Part shown: positions 8,656 through 17,256 of the stretch, piece after piece
Position numbering within the stretch: the stretch's first letter is position 1
Layout of the letters: each line of letters opens with the position of its first letter
Assembly: GCA_050943675.1 (NCBI GenBank)
Contig: JBMNPP010000001.1
Location: forward strand, 1-50,381
From: Brooklawnia sp050943675
GTDB taxonomy: Bacteria > Actinomycetota > Actinomycetes > Propionibacteriales > Propionibacteriaceae
Length of the DNA: 50,381 bases
Reading direction: 5' to 3'
Translations under genes and position numbers: made by a program
Notes under the pieces: generated by a model
What the model was told of the DNA's origin: nothing
What the model saw: only the letters and a program-made list of their open reading frames with translations
Databases searched by the model: none

Positions 8656-9315
8656 ATGGATGTCAGCGGTGTTGCACTCAGGCTCTACGCTCAGAACCGG
8701 GGAATCGCTCGGCGCGCTGCCCTCAAGCTCGTGATCAAGGCAGAGGGGGGCGAGTTCCGCTCGCCCACCCTGCGCGAGATCTTCCGCCGCTTCCACGGCG
8801 TGGACGTCGGGCTCTACACCCATGGCGGCTGTTTCGTGCCGCACCAGTTCGGCCCCAACACCACCATCGGGCGCTACTCGTCCATCGCCCGGACGGCTTT
8901 CGCGGCAACCCTCAACCACCCGATGGACCGCAAGTCAATGCACGGCTACTTCTTCAACCCTGGCCTGGGGTATGTCGGCGAAGAGCGCGAGTACGCCCCG
9001 CTGAGCATCGGCAACGACGTGTGGATGGGCCACAACTCGATCGTCCAGCCGGGCGTCAGCACCATCGGGGACGGGGCGGTGATCGGCGCCGGGGCTGTGG
9101 TCTCAAAGGATGTGCCGCCGTATGCAGTCGTGGTCGGCAACCCGGGCCGGGTTGTTCGGCTGCGCTTCTCACCGCAGACCATCGAGGAGTTGCTGGCAGA
9201 GAAGTGGTGGGACAAGGACATCTCCGAACTCGAACGGGACATCACCGAATACACCGGGGTGTTCGAGGGCGAGGGTGCAACCGCGGCCACCCCAACCCGG
9301 CACCACGGACCCTAG
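8656..9315 (+). CDS. CatB/Vat-type hexapeptide O-acetyltransferase
   Basis: A 219-residue left-handed beta-helix acyltransferase. The block HQFGPNTTIGRYSSIARTA, the hexapeptide repeats in PLSIGNDVWMGHNSIVQPGV and TIGDGAVIGAGAVVSKDVPP, and the cap VVGNPGRVVRLRF are characteristic. AATLNHPMD carries the likely catalytic His. ATG at 8656 follows AGGGGGATGAC. It starts 9 bases after the FrhB-like gene. Transfer of an acetyl group from acetyl-CoA to a sugar hydroxyl of the repeat unit in the cytoplasm is the likely role. Confidence 0.87.
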   Translation: MDVSGVALRLYAQNRGIARRAALKLVIKAEGGEFRSPTLREIFRRFHGVDVGLYTHGGCFVPHQFGPNTTIGRYSSIARTAFAATLNHPMDRKSMHGYFFNPGLGYVGEEREYAPLSIGNDVWMGHNSIVQPGVSTIGDGAVIGAGAVVSKDVPPYAVVVGNPGRVVRLRFSPQTIEELLAEKWWDKDISELERDITEYTGVFEGEGATAATPTRHHGP

Positions 9316-9377
9316 TCCAATAGCCGCCTGACAACTTAAGGTGTGACCAAAGCGCAGCTTGAGGGGGGGAGCCTGAA

Positions 9378-10307
9378 GTGGCAGCACACCACAGCATTCG
9401 TCCAGCCAGCCGGCGGAGTCCGATCCTGTTGGCCGCTGCGGGCAGCGCCCTGGCTGTCGTCCTGGCCGGGTGCGGCGGCGGGACCGTCGTCTCGACGGCA
9501 CCGTCCACGTCAGCTACGCCCACGCCGGCCACAGCCAGCAGCCCACCGTCCACCACGAGCGAGCCGTCGGAGTCCGGTGCCGACACTGCAGCACACGCGA
9601 TTGTGTCCTGGGAGCACGACGGCATCTCGCTTGGAGACCTCGAGGCCTCCACCCAGGCACGATGGTTCTTCGGCCACCAGTCGGTTGGCGGCAACGTCCT
9701 GAAGGGTATCGGGGCGATGTACCGGGGGAACGGCCTGGGCCGGGCGAACCTGGTCAACGTCGCGGACGGCGAAGCCCTGCCCGAGTCAGGAGGCGTCATC
9801 GCGCATGCCCCGGTCGGCCGCAATGGTTACCCGTTGGAAAAGCTCGCTGACTTCGACGCGATCCTGCGCGCTGGCACGGCAGCCGAAATCGATACAGCGG
9901 TGCTCAAATTCTGTTACACCGACGTGCGGGCGGCCCGAACCGACATCCCGGCGCTGTTCGAGGAGTACCGCCGGGTGATGGCTGACCTGGAGCGGGACTT
10001 CCCCGAAGTGAGGTTCGTCTACGCCACGGTGCCGCTGAGGGTCGAGGGCGAGGCCGACAACGTGGCACGCACCGAACTGAACGCGATGATCCGTGCCGAG
10101 TACGCCGGTACCGGGCGCCTGTGGGACATCGCCGCCATCGAGGCCACCACCCTCGACGGTGAACAGGTCGGAGGTACCTTCGAGGGCCAGCCCTACCAGG
10201 CCCTCAACGCCGACTTCAGCCACGACGGCAGTCACCTGTTCGAAACCGGCACCGAGGTCGCCGCAGCACCGCTGCTCGAATTGGTCGTCCATGGACGGAT
10301 CGGCTGA
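9378..10307 (+). CDS. SGNH-like lipoprotein
   Basis: A 309-residue exported protein started at GTG 9378 after a GGGGGGAG ribosome site. An RR-containing N-terminus and hydrophobic core end in the lipobox LAGC with Cys at residue 32. A Ser/Thr/Pro-rich linker (about 37-70) precedes the domain. RWFFGHQSVGGNV puts the candidate nucleophile Ser at residue 102; LKFCYTDVRA, LERDFPEVRFVYATVPL and LWDIAAIEATT follow. HDGSHLFETGTE (Asp283, His286) resembles SGNH block V. It is a clear paralogue of 1-777 and of the C-terminal half of 20086-21684. Anchored outside the cell, it could add, move or remove acyl groups on the EPS; the enzymatic activity is inferred. Confidence 0.82.
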   Translation: MAAHHSIRPASRRSPILLAAAGSALAVVLAGCGGGTVVSTAPSTSATPTPATASSPPSTTSEPSESGADTAAHAIVSWEHDGISLGDLEASTQARWFFGHQSVGGNVLKGIGAMYRGNGLGRANLVNVADGEALPESGGVIAHAPVGRNGYPLEKLADFDAILRAGTAAEIDTAVLKFCYTDVRAARTDIPALFEEYRRVMADLERDFPEVRFVYATVPLRVEGEADNVARTELNAMIRAEYAGTGRLWDIAAIEATTLDGEQVGGTFEGQPYQALNADFSHDGSHLFETGTEVAAAPLLELVVHGRIG

Positions 10308-10360
10308 CAGGCATCCCGGTACTCGTCTCTACTTGCTGGAAAGGGCTTTAGGCTGCCGGT

Positions 10361-11641
10361 ATGGTCACACTTCGCCTCGTACTGGCCGGAGCCACGATCA
10401 ACAACGGCAACCTGGGCGTCCAGGCCCTGGCTCGCTCGGTCGCCAACGCAGTCAACGTTGCCGTGCCCGGCAGCGGGTTGACCATCCTGGATGACGGCTG
10501 GGGTGTGCGGGCCGAGTCGTCCGACCGCTACCCCGACATCACCGTCGAGATGGCTGGAGTGCGCCGGTCGCGGCGGCTGCACCGGCCAGAAAGCTGGACC
10601 CGGGTCAGGTTGGCCCTGCTGCGCGGAGGCGGCCGGAACCCCGTCGCCCAGCGCATGGCAGCCGCTGACGCCGTCCTCGACATCAGCGGTGGCGACAGCT
10701 TCACCGACATGTACGGACCAACCAGGCTTCGCACGATCTGCCTGCCCAAGCTCGCCGCGATGCAGGCCCGCCGGCCGCTGGTGTTGCTGCCCCAGACGAT
10801 CGGACCGTTCGATACACGCCCGGGGCGCGAGATGGCGCAGCGGGTCGTCCGCGCGGCGACCCTCATCTACACACGTGACCAGACGAGCCACGACAGGTTG
10901 CTCGAGCTGACCGGAAATGCCGTCGAGGCGAGCCGGCTCCGCAGGGGTGTCGACGTCGCATTCGCGCTGGCAACAGCCGTGCCCCGCCCCGAAGTCCGGG
11001 CGCTTGTCGACCAGCTTTCGGCGCAGGGCAACCCGCTGGCCGGCGTGAACGTGAGCGGGCTGCTGGTACTGCCCGGCGCCACCCAGCAGTTCGGCCTGGC
11101 AGGCGACTACCTGGCCACCATGACCGAGTTGGTCCGTCGCCTGATCCGGCAGGACGTGACCGTGGTGTTGCTCTCGCACGTCTACGGCGGTGGCGGAAGG
11201 GGCGAGAGCGACAAGGTCGCCATTGATGCCCTGCTCGCACGACTGGACGACCCCGAACGTGGGCAGGTCGTGGTGCTTCCGATGGACATGGACGCCAGCG
11301 AGACGAAGTGGTGCGTCGGGCAGATGGACTGGTTCGTGGGCAGTCGCATGCACTCGACCATCGCCGGGCTTTCCTCACTGGTCCCCACCTTCGGCTATGC
11401 CTACAGCGACAAGACCGAGGGCGTCTTCAAGACCTGCGGGATGTCCTCGCAGGTGGCTGACGCGCGGGGGGTTTCGGGGGAGGAAGCGGTGCAATTGATG
11501 CTGCATTCGTTCTCCCAGCGTGGCCGGACTGCCGTCGAACTGAACGACCACGTGCCCGCGATCAACCAGCAGGCCCTCACCCAACTGGTCGACCTGTTCG
11601 TTGAACTACAGAACGCGTCCCGGTCAGGAGGGTCACGGTGA
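10361..11641 (+). CDS. polysaccharide pyruvyl transferase family protein
   Basis: A 426-residue protein of the CsaB/WcaK-like family. LAGATINNGNLGVQALARS near the N-terminus, DISGGDSFTDMYG, PLVLLPQTIGPF and the C-terminal GSRMHSTIAGLS are the family's landmarks. Members transfer a pyruvyl ketal from phosphoenolpyruvate to polysaccharide sugars, giving an acidic polymer. ATG at 10361 has only a distant purine tract. The last four bases overlap the next GT2 gene (GTGA), showing translational coupling. Confidence 0.88.
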   Translation: MVTLRLVLAGATINNGNLGVQALARSVANAVNVAVPGSGLTILDDGWGVRAESSDRYPDITVEMAGVRRSRRLHRPESWTRVRLALLRGGGRNPVAQRMAAADAVLDISGGDSFTDMYGPTRLRTICLPKLAAMQARRPLVLLPQTIGPFDTRPGREMAQRVVRAATLIYTRDQTSHDRLLELTGNAVEASRLRRGVDVAFALATAVPRPEVRALVDQLSAQGNPLAGVNVSGLLVLPGATQQFGLAGDYLATMTELVRRLIRQDVTVVLLSHVYGGGGRGESDKVAIDALLARLDDPERGQVVVLPMDMDASETKWCVGQMDWFVGSRMHSTIAGLSSLVPTFGYAYSDKTEGVFKTCGMSSQVADARGVSGEEAVQLMLHSFSQRGRTAVELNDHVPAINQQALTQLVDLFVELQNASRSGGSR

Positions 11642-12582
11642 GCCGCGTCATTGCCGAGCCGGCAGAGCTGGTCAGCGCCACCACGACTGTGGCCGACGTG
11701 ATCGTGGCAGCTGTCACCTACAACAGCATCGACCACATCGAGGAATTCCTGGCCGCGCTGGGCCCGGCACTGGCCGGGGCCGGCACCTGTCAGGTGGTTT
11801 GTGTCGACAACGCCTCCGCCGATGGCACCCCTGACCTGATCCGCGAGCAGGCACCCTGGGTGGTGCTGTTGGAACCCGGCGCCAATCTCGGCTATGCCGC
11901 CGGTATCAACCTTGCATTGCGGGGCAGGCGCGCCCGGCGCGGTGTTTACGTACTCAACCCGGACGCGGTGCCCTCACCGGGCAGTGTGCGGCTGCTGGCC
12001 GATGCCGTGGCCCAGCACCCGTCGGTAGGGCTGGCCGTTCCCCGAGTGGTCAACCACGCCGGTGAGCTGAAGTTCTCGCTGCGCCGCGAACCCACTATCG
12101 TCCGCGCCCTGGGTGAGGCGGTCCTGGGTGGCCACCGGGCGGCGCGGTTCCCCGCACTGGGTGACATGATCCGTGACCCCGGGCACTACGTGGATGGCGC
12201 CACCGCCGACTGGGCCACCGGGGCAGCGATCTTCATTTCCGCCCAGGCGGGCAGCCTGGTCGGGCAGTGGGATGAGTCGTTCTTCCTCTACTCCGAAGAG
12301 ACCGACTACGCCTTGCGGGTCCGGGACGCAGGTTTGACGCTCAGGTACGTCCGGGACGCCGTCGTCGCCCACCCGGGTGGCGAGATGAGCCGTTCGCCCT
12401 GGTTGTGGAGCCTGGTCACGGTCAACCGCGTCCGGCTGTACCGCAAACGCCACGGCGTCCTGCCAGGCGCGGTGTACTGGGTGGTCGTCTTCTTCAACGA
12501 GGCCCTGCGTGCCGCGCTGGGACGCCCCACCCACCGGGCCGCAGTCAAGGCGCTGCTGTTCGGGCCGAAGCCACCGCAGTGA
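11638..12582 (+). CDS. family 2 glycosyltransferase
   Basis: A 314-residue GT2 of the rhamnosyltransferase-like type. VIVAAVTYNSIDHIEEFL begins the nucleotide-binding fold; VVCVDNASADGT and GANLGYAAGINLAL are typical; YVLNPDAV supplies the metal-binding Asp; WDESFFLYSEETDYALRV provides the ED-type catalytic motif. No membrane helix is obvious before the C-terminal amphipathic region, so it probably acts at the inner face on lipid-linked intermediates. GTG start overlaps the preceding stop. Its 3' end overlaps the convergent gene at 12545 by 38 bases. Confidence 0.9.
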   Translation: MSRVIAEPAELVSATTTVADVIVAAVTYNSIDHIEEFLAALGPALAGAGTCQVVCVDNASADGTPDLIREQAPWVVLLEPGANLGYAAGINLALRGRRARRGVYVLNPDAVPSPGSVRLLADAVAQHPSVGLAVPRVVNHAGELKFSLRREPTIVRALGEAVLGGHRAARFPALGDMIRDPGHYVDGATADWATGAAIFISAQAGSLVGQWDESFFLYSEETDYALRVRDAGLTLRYVRDAVVAHPGGEMSRSPWLWSLVTVNRVRLYRKRHGVLPGAVYWVVVFFNEALRAALGRPTHRAAVKALLFGPKPPQ

Positions 12583-14431
12583 CCAGCCGGTTGGCTTCGC
12601 GCCGCTGGTAGTCGTCCAGCCAGAGCTGGGCTGCCGCGACCCTGCCGAGCGTGAGCGCGGGGATGCCCGGACGGCCTGCCCTGAGGTCGGCCACCGCCTG
12701 GGTGACAGCGTCGTCGGCGATGAGGGAGGAGCCCTTGCCGGCCTCCAGCAGGTCAGCCAGCCGTGCGGCGTAGGTGGGCCGCGTCCGCACCCACAGATCG
12801 GCCGGGAAGACCGACAGCCGGGTGTCCAGCCAGTCCGCGGGCCTGCTGAAACCGGTGCGGGCCCGCAACTCGGCCGCACCGAACCGCGCGCCCAGGCGTA
12901 GCCCCCGGCGAGCACCCGAAATCGGGTGCCTGGCGGTGAGCCGCCCGAGTTGGCGCACGAACGGCGCCTCACCCGACCAGTAGACGTGGTTCAGCGCTCG
13001 GGGCGGGTTGCCGTCGTCGCTGCGCGGGATGCCGGCGGTGCGCGGGAATACCTCACGCTGCACCCGCAGGTAAAGCCTGCCGTTGCGCCGCTGGTCGGCA
13101 GACAGGCGGGCAGCCAGATGCAGGAAGCGCGAGTCGAGGAAGGGGATCTCACTGCGCAGTCCCTGACGCCGCAGCGCATTGGTGAGCATGGCTCCCCAGC
13201 GTTGCTGCCGGTTGTCGATCCGCCAGAACAGCACCATGTCCGGGCGGGCCCCGAGGTCCCACTCTGCGAGCGAATCAGCCAGCGACCGGTGGACGACCTG
13301 CTCGGCGTCCTGCCTGAGGTGGTGAGCCAGGAACGGGGTGATCCGCCTGGCCTCGGCTGCGTACCGCTTCCACTGCCGTTCGAGGATGGCTGCCGGGTCA
13401 CTCAGGCCGATCGCCTTGTCGTCGCCCCACAGCGTGCCACCGTCCAGCCCGTTGACGATCACGTCGGTGAAGCTGCGCAGCAGGTCAGCGAACCACAGCT
13501 CGTACATTTCGCTGGCGCTGTGCGCACCATCGAGCAGCGCCAGAGTCTCCTGCGAGTGGGCGAGCAGCCGTTCGTCAGCGATCGGAATGGACAGGTGGGG
13601 CAAGTCGAGCGCTTCGGCAACCCGGGTCCCGACAGCGCCCTCAGTGGTATCCACCGTGCCGTAGGTGTACGTCATCGGCCGCTGCCCCAGCGCCACCGCT
13701 GTCTCGGCGATCGCCCGGCTGTCCAGACCGCCACTCAGCCCGATGCTGGGTCGATCCGTCCCGCTGAGGGCATCCGAGATCACCTCGGGCCACAGCTGAG
13801 CGAACATCCCCACTGCATCGTCGTCGTCGATGTGATCGGAGGCCGGCATGAACAGCGGCTGCCGGCTCAATTCCGTCCTCCCCTGCTGCCAGCGCAGGGA
13901 CGCCCCTGCGGACAGCAGGGTCGCGTTGCGCAGCAGGGTCCGGTTCGCCATCGGATGCAGCATCGCCAGGTACTCGACCAGCCCCAGTTCGTCGGTTTCA
14001 GCGCCCAGGCCCAGGCTCACCAGCGAGGCCAGGTGCGTCGAGGCGAACAGGGTGCCGTCCCGAAGACCCCAGTAGGCGGGCAGCACGCCCACCCCGTCGG
14101 TAGTGATGAACACGGCACCATCGGGTTCCAGGACGGCCGTGACGTGCCCGGCCTCGGCCCCGACCGTCACGGCCGAGGATGCCGGGACGGCAAGACCACG
14201 CCGTGAGGTGGCGATGGTGATCCGGTGGCCGCCGTCGGCCGTGGTCGTGGTCGCGCGGGTGCCGCCCACCGGGGATGTCGCGACCAGCGCTGCAGCAGTG
14301 GTTCCACTGGTGAGCACCGAAGATGACTGGAAGCCCGGCACCTCGCCCGCGGCGTGTTCAAGTACCTTCAGGCGTTGTGCGCGAGCTTGTGGCTCGTCTT
14401 GCCCGGCGATCAGCAGGATTTCGTAAGACAT
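12545..14431 (-). CDS. asparagine synthase-like protein without glutaminase cysteine
   Basis: A 628-residue AsnB-like protein started at ATG 14431 (MSYEILLIAG), preceded by GGGG; an upstream in-frame extension would overlap the next gene and looks non-coding. The synthetase half is intact: SIGLSGGLDSRAIAETAV at about 229-246 and VNGLDGGTLWGDD. The N-terminal half keeps amidotransferase-like blocks (VFITTDGVGVLPAYWG) but no Cys follows the initiator Met, so it should not hydrolyse glutamine. Such proteins may use free ammonia or another amine, or make an amide or adenylate in polysaccharide clusters. It lies 16 bases after the beta-helix lipoprotein on the same strand. Start site and substrate are the uncertain points. 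Confidence 0.8.
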   Translation of the reverse strand: MSYEILLIAGQDEPQARAQRLKVLEHAAGEVPGFQSSSVLTSGTTAAALVATSPVGGTRATTTTADGGHRITIATSRRGLAVPASSAVTVGAEAGHVTAVLEPDGAVFITTDGVGVLPAYWGLRDGTLFASTHLASLVSLGLGAETDELGLVEYLAMLHPMANRTLLRNATLLSAGASLRWQQGRTELSRQPLFMPASDHIDDDDAVGMFAQLWPEVISDALSGTDRPSIGLSGGLDSRAIAETAVALGQRPMTYTYGTVDTTEGAVGTRVAEALDLPHLSIPIADERLLAHSQETLALLDGAHSASEMYELWFADLLRSFTDVIVNGLDGGTLWGDDKAIGLSDPAAILERQWKRYAAEARRITPFLAHHLRQDAEQVVHRSLADSLAEWDLGARPDMVLFWRIDNRQQRWGAMLTNALRRQGLRSEIPFLDSRFLHLAARLSADQRRNGRLYLRVQREVFPRTAGIPRSDDGNPPRALNHVYWSGEAPFVRQLGRLTARHPISGARRGLRLGARFGAAELRARTGFSRPADWLDTRLSVFPADLWVRTRPTYAARLADLLEAGKGSSLIADDAVTQAVADLRAGRPGIPALTLGRVAAAQLWLDDYQRREANRLVTAVASARTAAP

Positions 14432-14447
14432 GGTGTTCCCCACAGGT

Positions 14448-15410
14448 TCACTGCAGGGCGACCTCCCCTCCGGTGTCGTCCCAGGTGTTGCCCTCCCACA
14501 TGAACCCGGGACCACCGCCGGAGGTCACTCCGGCGACTGGACCGTACCTTCCGCAGGTCGGGAAGAACTGGCGGCTGAAGGTGTTGTTGATGATGCGGAC
14601 GTCCTGAGCCACCGGATAGGGCTTCGAGGTCAGCGAGCCCCCATAGACGCAGTACGAGCCATTCGTGGCCAGCGTATTGCCCTCCACCAGGACATCGTCC
14701 ACCTGCGCGAAATCGCCATACATCGACAGCGCGGCCGAACAACCCTCACCCTCGCAGACGATCGTGTTGCCCCTGATCACGTTGTGGGCACCGCCGTTGA
14801 GCCCGATGCCCGATCGGTGCGCGTCATCACCGGCCACCCAGTGGTCGGCCAGGATGTCGTTGTTCTCGATGGTCGTGTTGTCGGTGATGCGCACCCCGCT
14901 GGCTGCGTGGTGCACGATCGACGACCGCAGGGTGAAGGGGCAGCGTCCATAAACCGCCTTGGTTCCGGGGGCCAGGACTTCACGGTCGCCGATGACCTCG
15001 ATGTTTTCGACCACCACGCTGGCCGGGCACTGGCCGTCATCCTTGTGGGCAATGAGCACCGCATATTCGCCCTGGCGGGCGCTCTCGTGCAGGATTCGCA
15101 CGTTGCGGACGGTCACATTGTCGTGAACGATCCTGATGCCACCGCGGATCTCCAGCAGTTCGATGACCTGGCCCTCGGATTCGCTGGTCAGGCGTTCGCT
15201 GGCGGTCAGTTCCGAGTCGACCACCGTGATCCCCCGCTCGGGTGGCGGGCTGGCAGTCGCACTGCTCGGCGCAGCCCCACTGCCCGAAGGGGAGGTGCCA
15301 GGTTCGCTGCCCTGGGGAGTTGCGCAGGCACCCAATGCGACCAGGACCGCCAGGCATGCCGCGGCAGGCAGCCACGAGCGACGACGATTCCAACCGTGAG
15401 CACCTGTCAT
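14448..15410 (-). CDS. right-handed beta-helix lipoprotein
   Basis: A 320-residue exported protein. An Arg-rich N-terminus and hydrophobic stretch end in the lipobox LGAC (Cys29); a Ser/Pro/Gly-rich linker follows. From about residue 60 it shows repeated short strands of the pectate-lyase-like parallel beta-helix (IRIVHDNVTVRNVRILH, GVRITDNTTIENNDIL, NVIRGNTIVCEG). HRSGIGLNGG, YGGSLTSKPYP and CGRYGPVAG are shared with the C-terminal part of 15546-16997, so the two are paralogues. Six or so Cys residues in the helix may form disulfides. A role in binding or cleaving the EPS is inferred; no catalytic site could be named. AGAGGTCGTC precedes the ATG. Confidence 0.83.
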   Translation of the reverse strand: MTGAHGWNRRRSWLPAAACLAVLVALGACATPQGSEPGTSPSGSGAAPSSATASPPPERGITVVDSELTASERLTSESEGQVIELLEIRGGIRIVHDNVTVRNVRILHESARQGEYAVLIAHKDDGQCPASVVVENIEVIGDREVLAPGTKAVYGRCPFTLRSSIVHHAASGVRITDNTTIENNDILADHWVAGDDAHRSGIGLNGGAHNVIRGNTIVCEGEGCSAALSMYGDFAQVDDVLVEGNTLATNGSYCVYGGSLTSKPYPVAQDVRIINNTFSRQFFPTCGRYGPVAGVTSGGGPGFMWEGNTWDDTGGEVALQ

Positions 15411-15435
15411 GACGACCTCTGAAGGGTTCGAATTC

Positions 15436-15469
15436 CTATCATCATCGGTTAACGACGCCCCGACGACAA
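15436..15469 (-). promoter_or_regulatory. possible promoter of the beta-helix lipoprotein gene
   Basis: On the minus strand TTGTCG (15469-15464) and GATGAT (15446-15441) are 17 bases apart, a plausible sigma-70-type -35/-10 pair about 25 bases upstream of the ATG at 15410. The -10 match is weak, so this is tentative. Confidence 0.25.
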
Positions 15470-15490
15470 GAGCAAACGTTGATCCAAAGA

Positions 15491-15525
15491 CTGCGGGCCC
15501 ACGACTTGGTGTCGCGGGCCCGCAG
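15491..15525 (-). terminator. hairpin terminator after the beta-helix gene
   Basis: CTGCGGGCCC-x-CGAC and GTCG-x-GGGCCCGCAG form a 15-bp stem with one mismatch around a 5-base loop. Read on the minus strand it is followed by TCTTTGG, a short T-containing tail, and lies 21 bases downstream of the stop at 15546. It separates the large beta-helix gene from the lipoprotein/AsnB-like pair. Confidence 0.7.
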
Positions 15526-15545
15526 GGGTCGAGGATTTGTGGGGA

Positions 15546-16997
15546 TCAGCGCAGGTTCAATGGCTGTCCGGTCTCGTGCCAGACGTTGCCGGTGAATTCA
15601 TTGCCCCTGACGTTGTTGTCGAACCCTGCGATGGGGCCGTAGCGCCCGCAGGTGTCGTAGAACTCGGTCGAGAAGTGGTTGTCGATGAACCGGATGTTTG
15701 AGCCATGGGGATATGGCTTGCTCTTCAAGCTGCCACCGTAGGCGCAGTAGGAGCCGGTCGTCGCCAGCAGGTTGTGCTGGATCAGGTAGTTCTCGACCGG
15801 GGCGAAGTCGCCGTACATCGGCAGGGCGCCGGAGCATCCGGCCCCCGAGCACTTGACGACATTGTTGATCAGGGCGTTGTTCGAACCACCATTGATCCCG
15901 ATTCCGCCACGGTGCGCGCCGGAGTCACCGGTACGCGACGAGTAGACGTACGAGTTGGTGATCGTGGTGTCGTTGACGATCCGGGAGGATCGGCCAACAT
16001 TGTGGATGTAGCCGTGGTCGAAGGTGTAACCGCACTTCGGCGCGTACAGCGGGATATGGTTCTCGGCCGCGTTGGCGCCGTCGATCTCGACGTACTCGAA
16101 CTTGACGTTGACCGGGCAGGTGCCGTCCGCCTTGGCGACCACGTGGATCATGTAGGTTCCGGTGCCGTTGACCAGGACGTCACGAACGGTCACGTTGTCG
16201 TGGCGAACGGTCAGGCGTCCGTTCACGGTGGTGCGCTCGATGACCTGACCGGCTTCCGAACTGCTCAGCGACCCGGTGGTCGTCTGCGAGGGGTAGCGAG
16301 GACCGGTGGTCTCAGGAGTCGGCCACTCATCGTCGGCAACCGGCGTCGTGGGCTCGGGGTCGGGAGTCGGCTCGGGCTCGGGCGTGGGCTCGGGATCCGG
16401 AGTCGGCTCGGGGTCCGGCGTGGGCTCGGGGTCCGGAGTGGGCTCGGGCTCGGGGTCCGGAGTCGGCTCGGGCTCGGGCGTGGGCTCTGGGGTCGGGTTG
16501 GTCGAGTATGGAACACCGTCAATGGTGCTGTTGGTCACCGTCGCCGGATTTGAGTCTGACGACATGAAGTTGTTGCGGCAACCGTTGAGGGCCACCGAAT
16601 CCGCGGTGTAGTTGCCGAAGACGATGCCGTTGGTCCGGGGGCCGTCACAGTTGACGGTGGTGTTCTCGATGCGCGTCCCGTCAAAGCCGTCGTAGATGCG
16701 GATGGAGTGGTACCCGGTGAAACTCACCTCGGTGTTACGGATGGTGACGTTGTCGGCCTTCACGGCGATGGTTCCGCGCACGTGCATGGCATCAATGACG
16801 GTGCCCGGCTTGGTCACCGTGATTGAGCGCGACTCGGTCAACTGGATGCCACTGGGGACGCCGGCCGGGGCTGCCTGCGCGGGTGCGGTATAAGCGGTCA
16901 GAGTTCCGCCACACAGTGCAACAGCGGCCAACACTGCACCCAATCGCCGACGAACCCGACCTGACCGGGCGCCTTGGCGAACGTTTGGATTAGCCAT
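15546..16997 (-). CDS. secreted two-domain right-handed beta-helix protein
   Basis: A 483-residue protein started at ATG 16997 (MANPNVRQGAR), with AAGGA upstream; an extension to 17156 lies in the AT-rich leader and is rejected. A signal peptide with Arg-rich start and AVLAAVALCGG core ends near APAQA-AP. Residues about 45-165 form one beta-helix stretch (IAVKADNVTIRNTEVSF). A Pro/Thr/Glu/Asp repeat linker (about 168-220) follows, then a second beta-helix stretch (LTVRHDNVTVRDVLVNG) containing HRGGIGINGG, YGGSLKSKPYP and CGRYGPIAG, paralogous to 14448-15410. It is probably released or wall-associated and interacts with the EPS. No active site is evident. Confidence 0.83.
   Translation of the reverse strand: MANPNVRQGARSGRVRRRLGAVLAAVALCGGTLTAYTAPAQAAPAGVPSGIQLTESRSITVTKPGTVIDAMHVRGTIAVKADNVTIRNTEVSFTGYHSIRIYDGFDGTRIENTTVNCDGPRTNGIVFGNYTADSVALNGCRNNFMSSDSNPATVTNSTIDGVPYSTNPTPEPTPEPEPTPDPEPEPTPDPEPTPDPEPTPDPEPTPEPEPTPDPEPTTPVADDEWPTPETTGPRYPSQTTTGSLSSSEAGQVIERTTVNGRLTVRHDNVTVRDVLVNGTGTYMIHVVAKADGTCPVNVKFEYVEIDGANAAENHIPLYAPKCGYTFDHGYIHNVGRSSRIVNDTTITNSYVYSSRTGDSGAHRGGIGINGGSNNALINNVVKCSGAGCSGALPMYGDFAPVENYLIQHNLLATTGSYCAYGGSLKSKPYPHGSNIRFIDNHFSTEFYDTCGRYGPIAGFDNNVRGNEFTGNVWHETGQPLNLR
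16345..16497 (-). repeat. Pro-Thr/Pro-Glu/Pro-Asp coding repeat
   Basis: Short in-frame DNA repeats encoding units of EPTPDP and EPEPTP form an extended, acidic linker between the two beta-helix stretches. Such rigid Pro linkers span cell walls or separate domains. Near-identical units make the tract prone to length change by slippage. Confidence 0.85.
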
Positions 16998-17256
16998 TTT
17001 GGGGGGATTCCTTTGGTTGACTTGCCCAGACACCTCCGTGACTGGGATCCCTCGGAAAGATAAGCAAATCTTAACATTTTCTTGGATCTGTCTCACCCCC
17101 CGGGGGTGCAAAAAACTCTGACTGGACTGCAACGCCGCCAGTGGGGGCGATTTCAAGGATGATTAATCTCTTGGACTTCGGTTAGCGACTAGGCTGTGAG
17201 CCACGGTTTCCCTGACTACTAGGGAGGTCCCGGACTGCAGAGGGAGGTCTCGGGAA
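16998..17256. promoter_or_regulatory. divergent intergenic region, AT-rich
   Basis: It separates the leftward beta-helix gene from the rightward Wzz-Wzy gene. The middle is notably AT-rich for this genome (17057-17090), with TAAGAT on the minus strand as a possible -10. A 15-base C/G palindrome (CACCCCCCGGGGGTG) lies near 17094. Two near-copies of AGGGAGGTC-x-CGG, 20 bases apart (17221-17253), end as the ribosome site of the ATG at 17257. No firm operator could be assigned. Confidence 0.4.

Noticed and set aside
12926..14206. 426-codon plus-strand frame opposite the AsnB-like gene
   Set aside because: No recognisable domain and no start context; SGGLDSR is on the minus strand.
14432..14515. 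28-codon N-terminal extension of the AsnB-like gene
   Set aside because: It would overlap the beta-helix lipoprotein gene and reads Pro/Gly-rich without coding character; ATG 14431 has a G-rich site in front.
16345..16497. Tandem short repeats as a CRISPR-like array
   Set aside because: Units are in-frame Pro-Thr-Pro-Asp/Glu codons within an open gene, with no spacers.
16998..17156. 53-codon N-terminal extension of the secreted beta-helix protein
   Set aside because: It lies in AT-rich leader DNA and would bury the signal peptide inside the protein.
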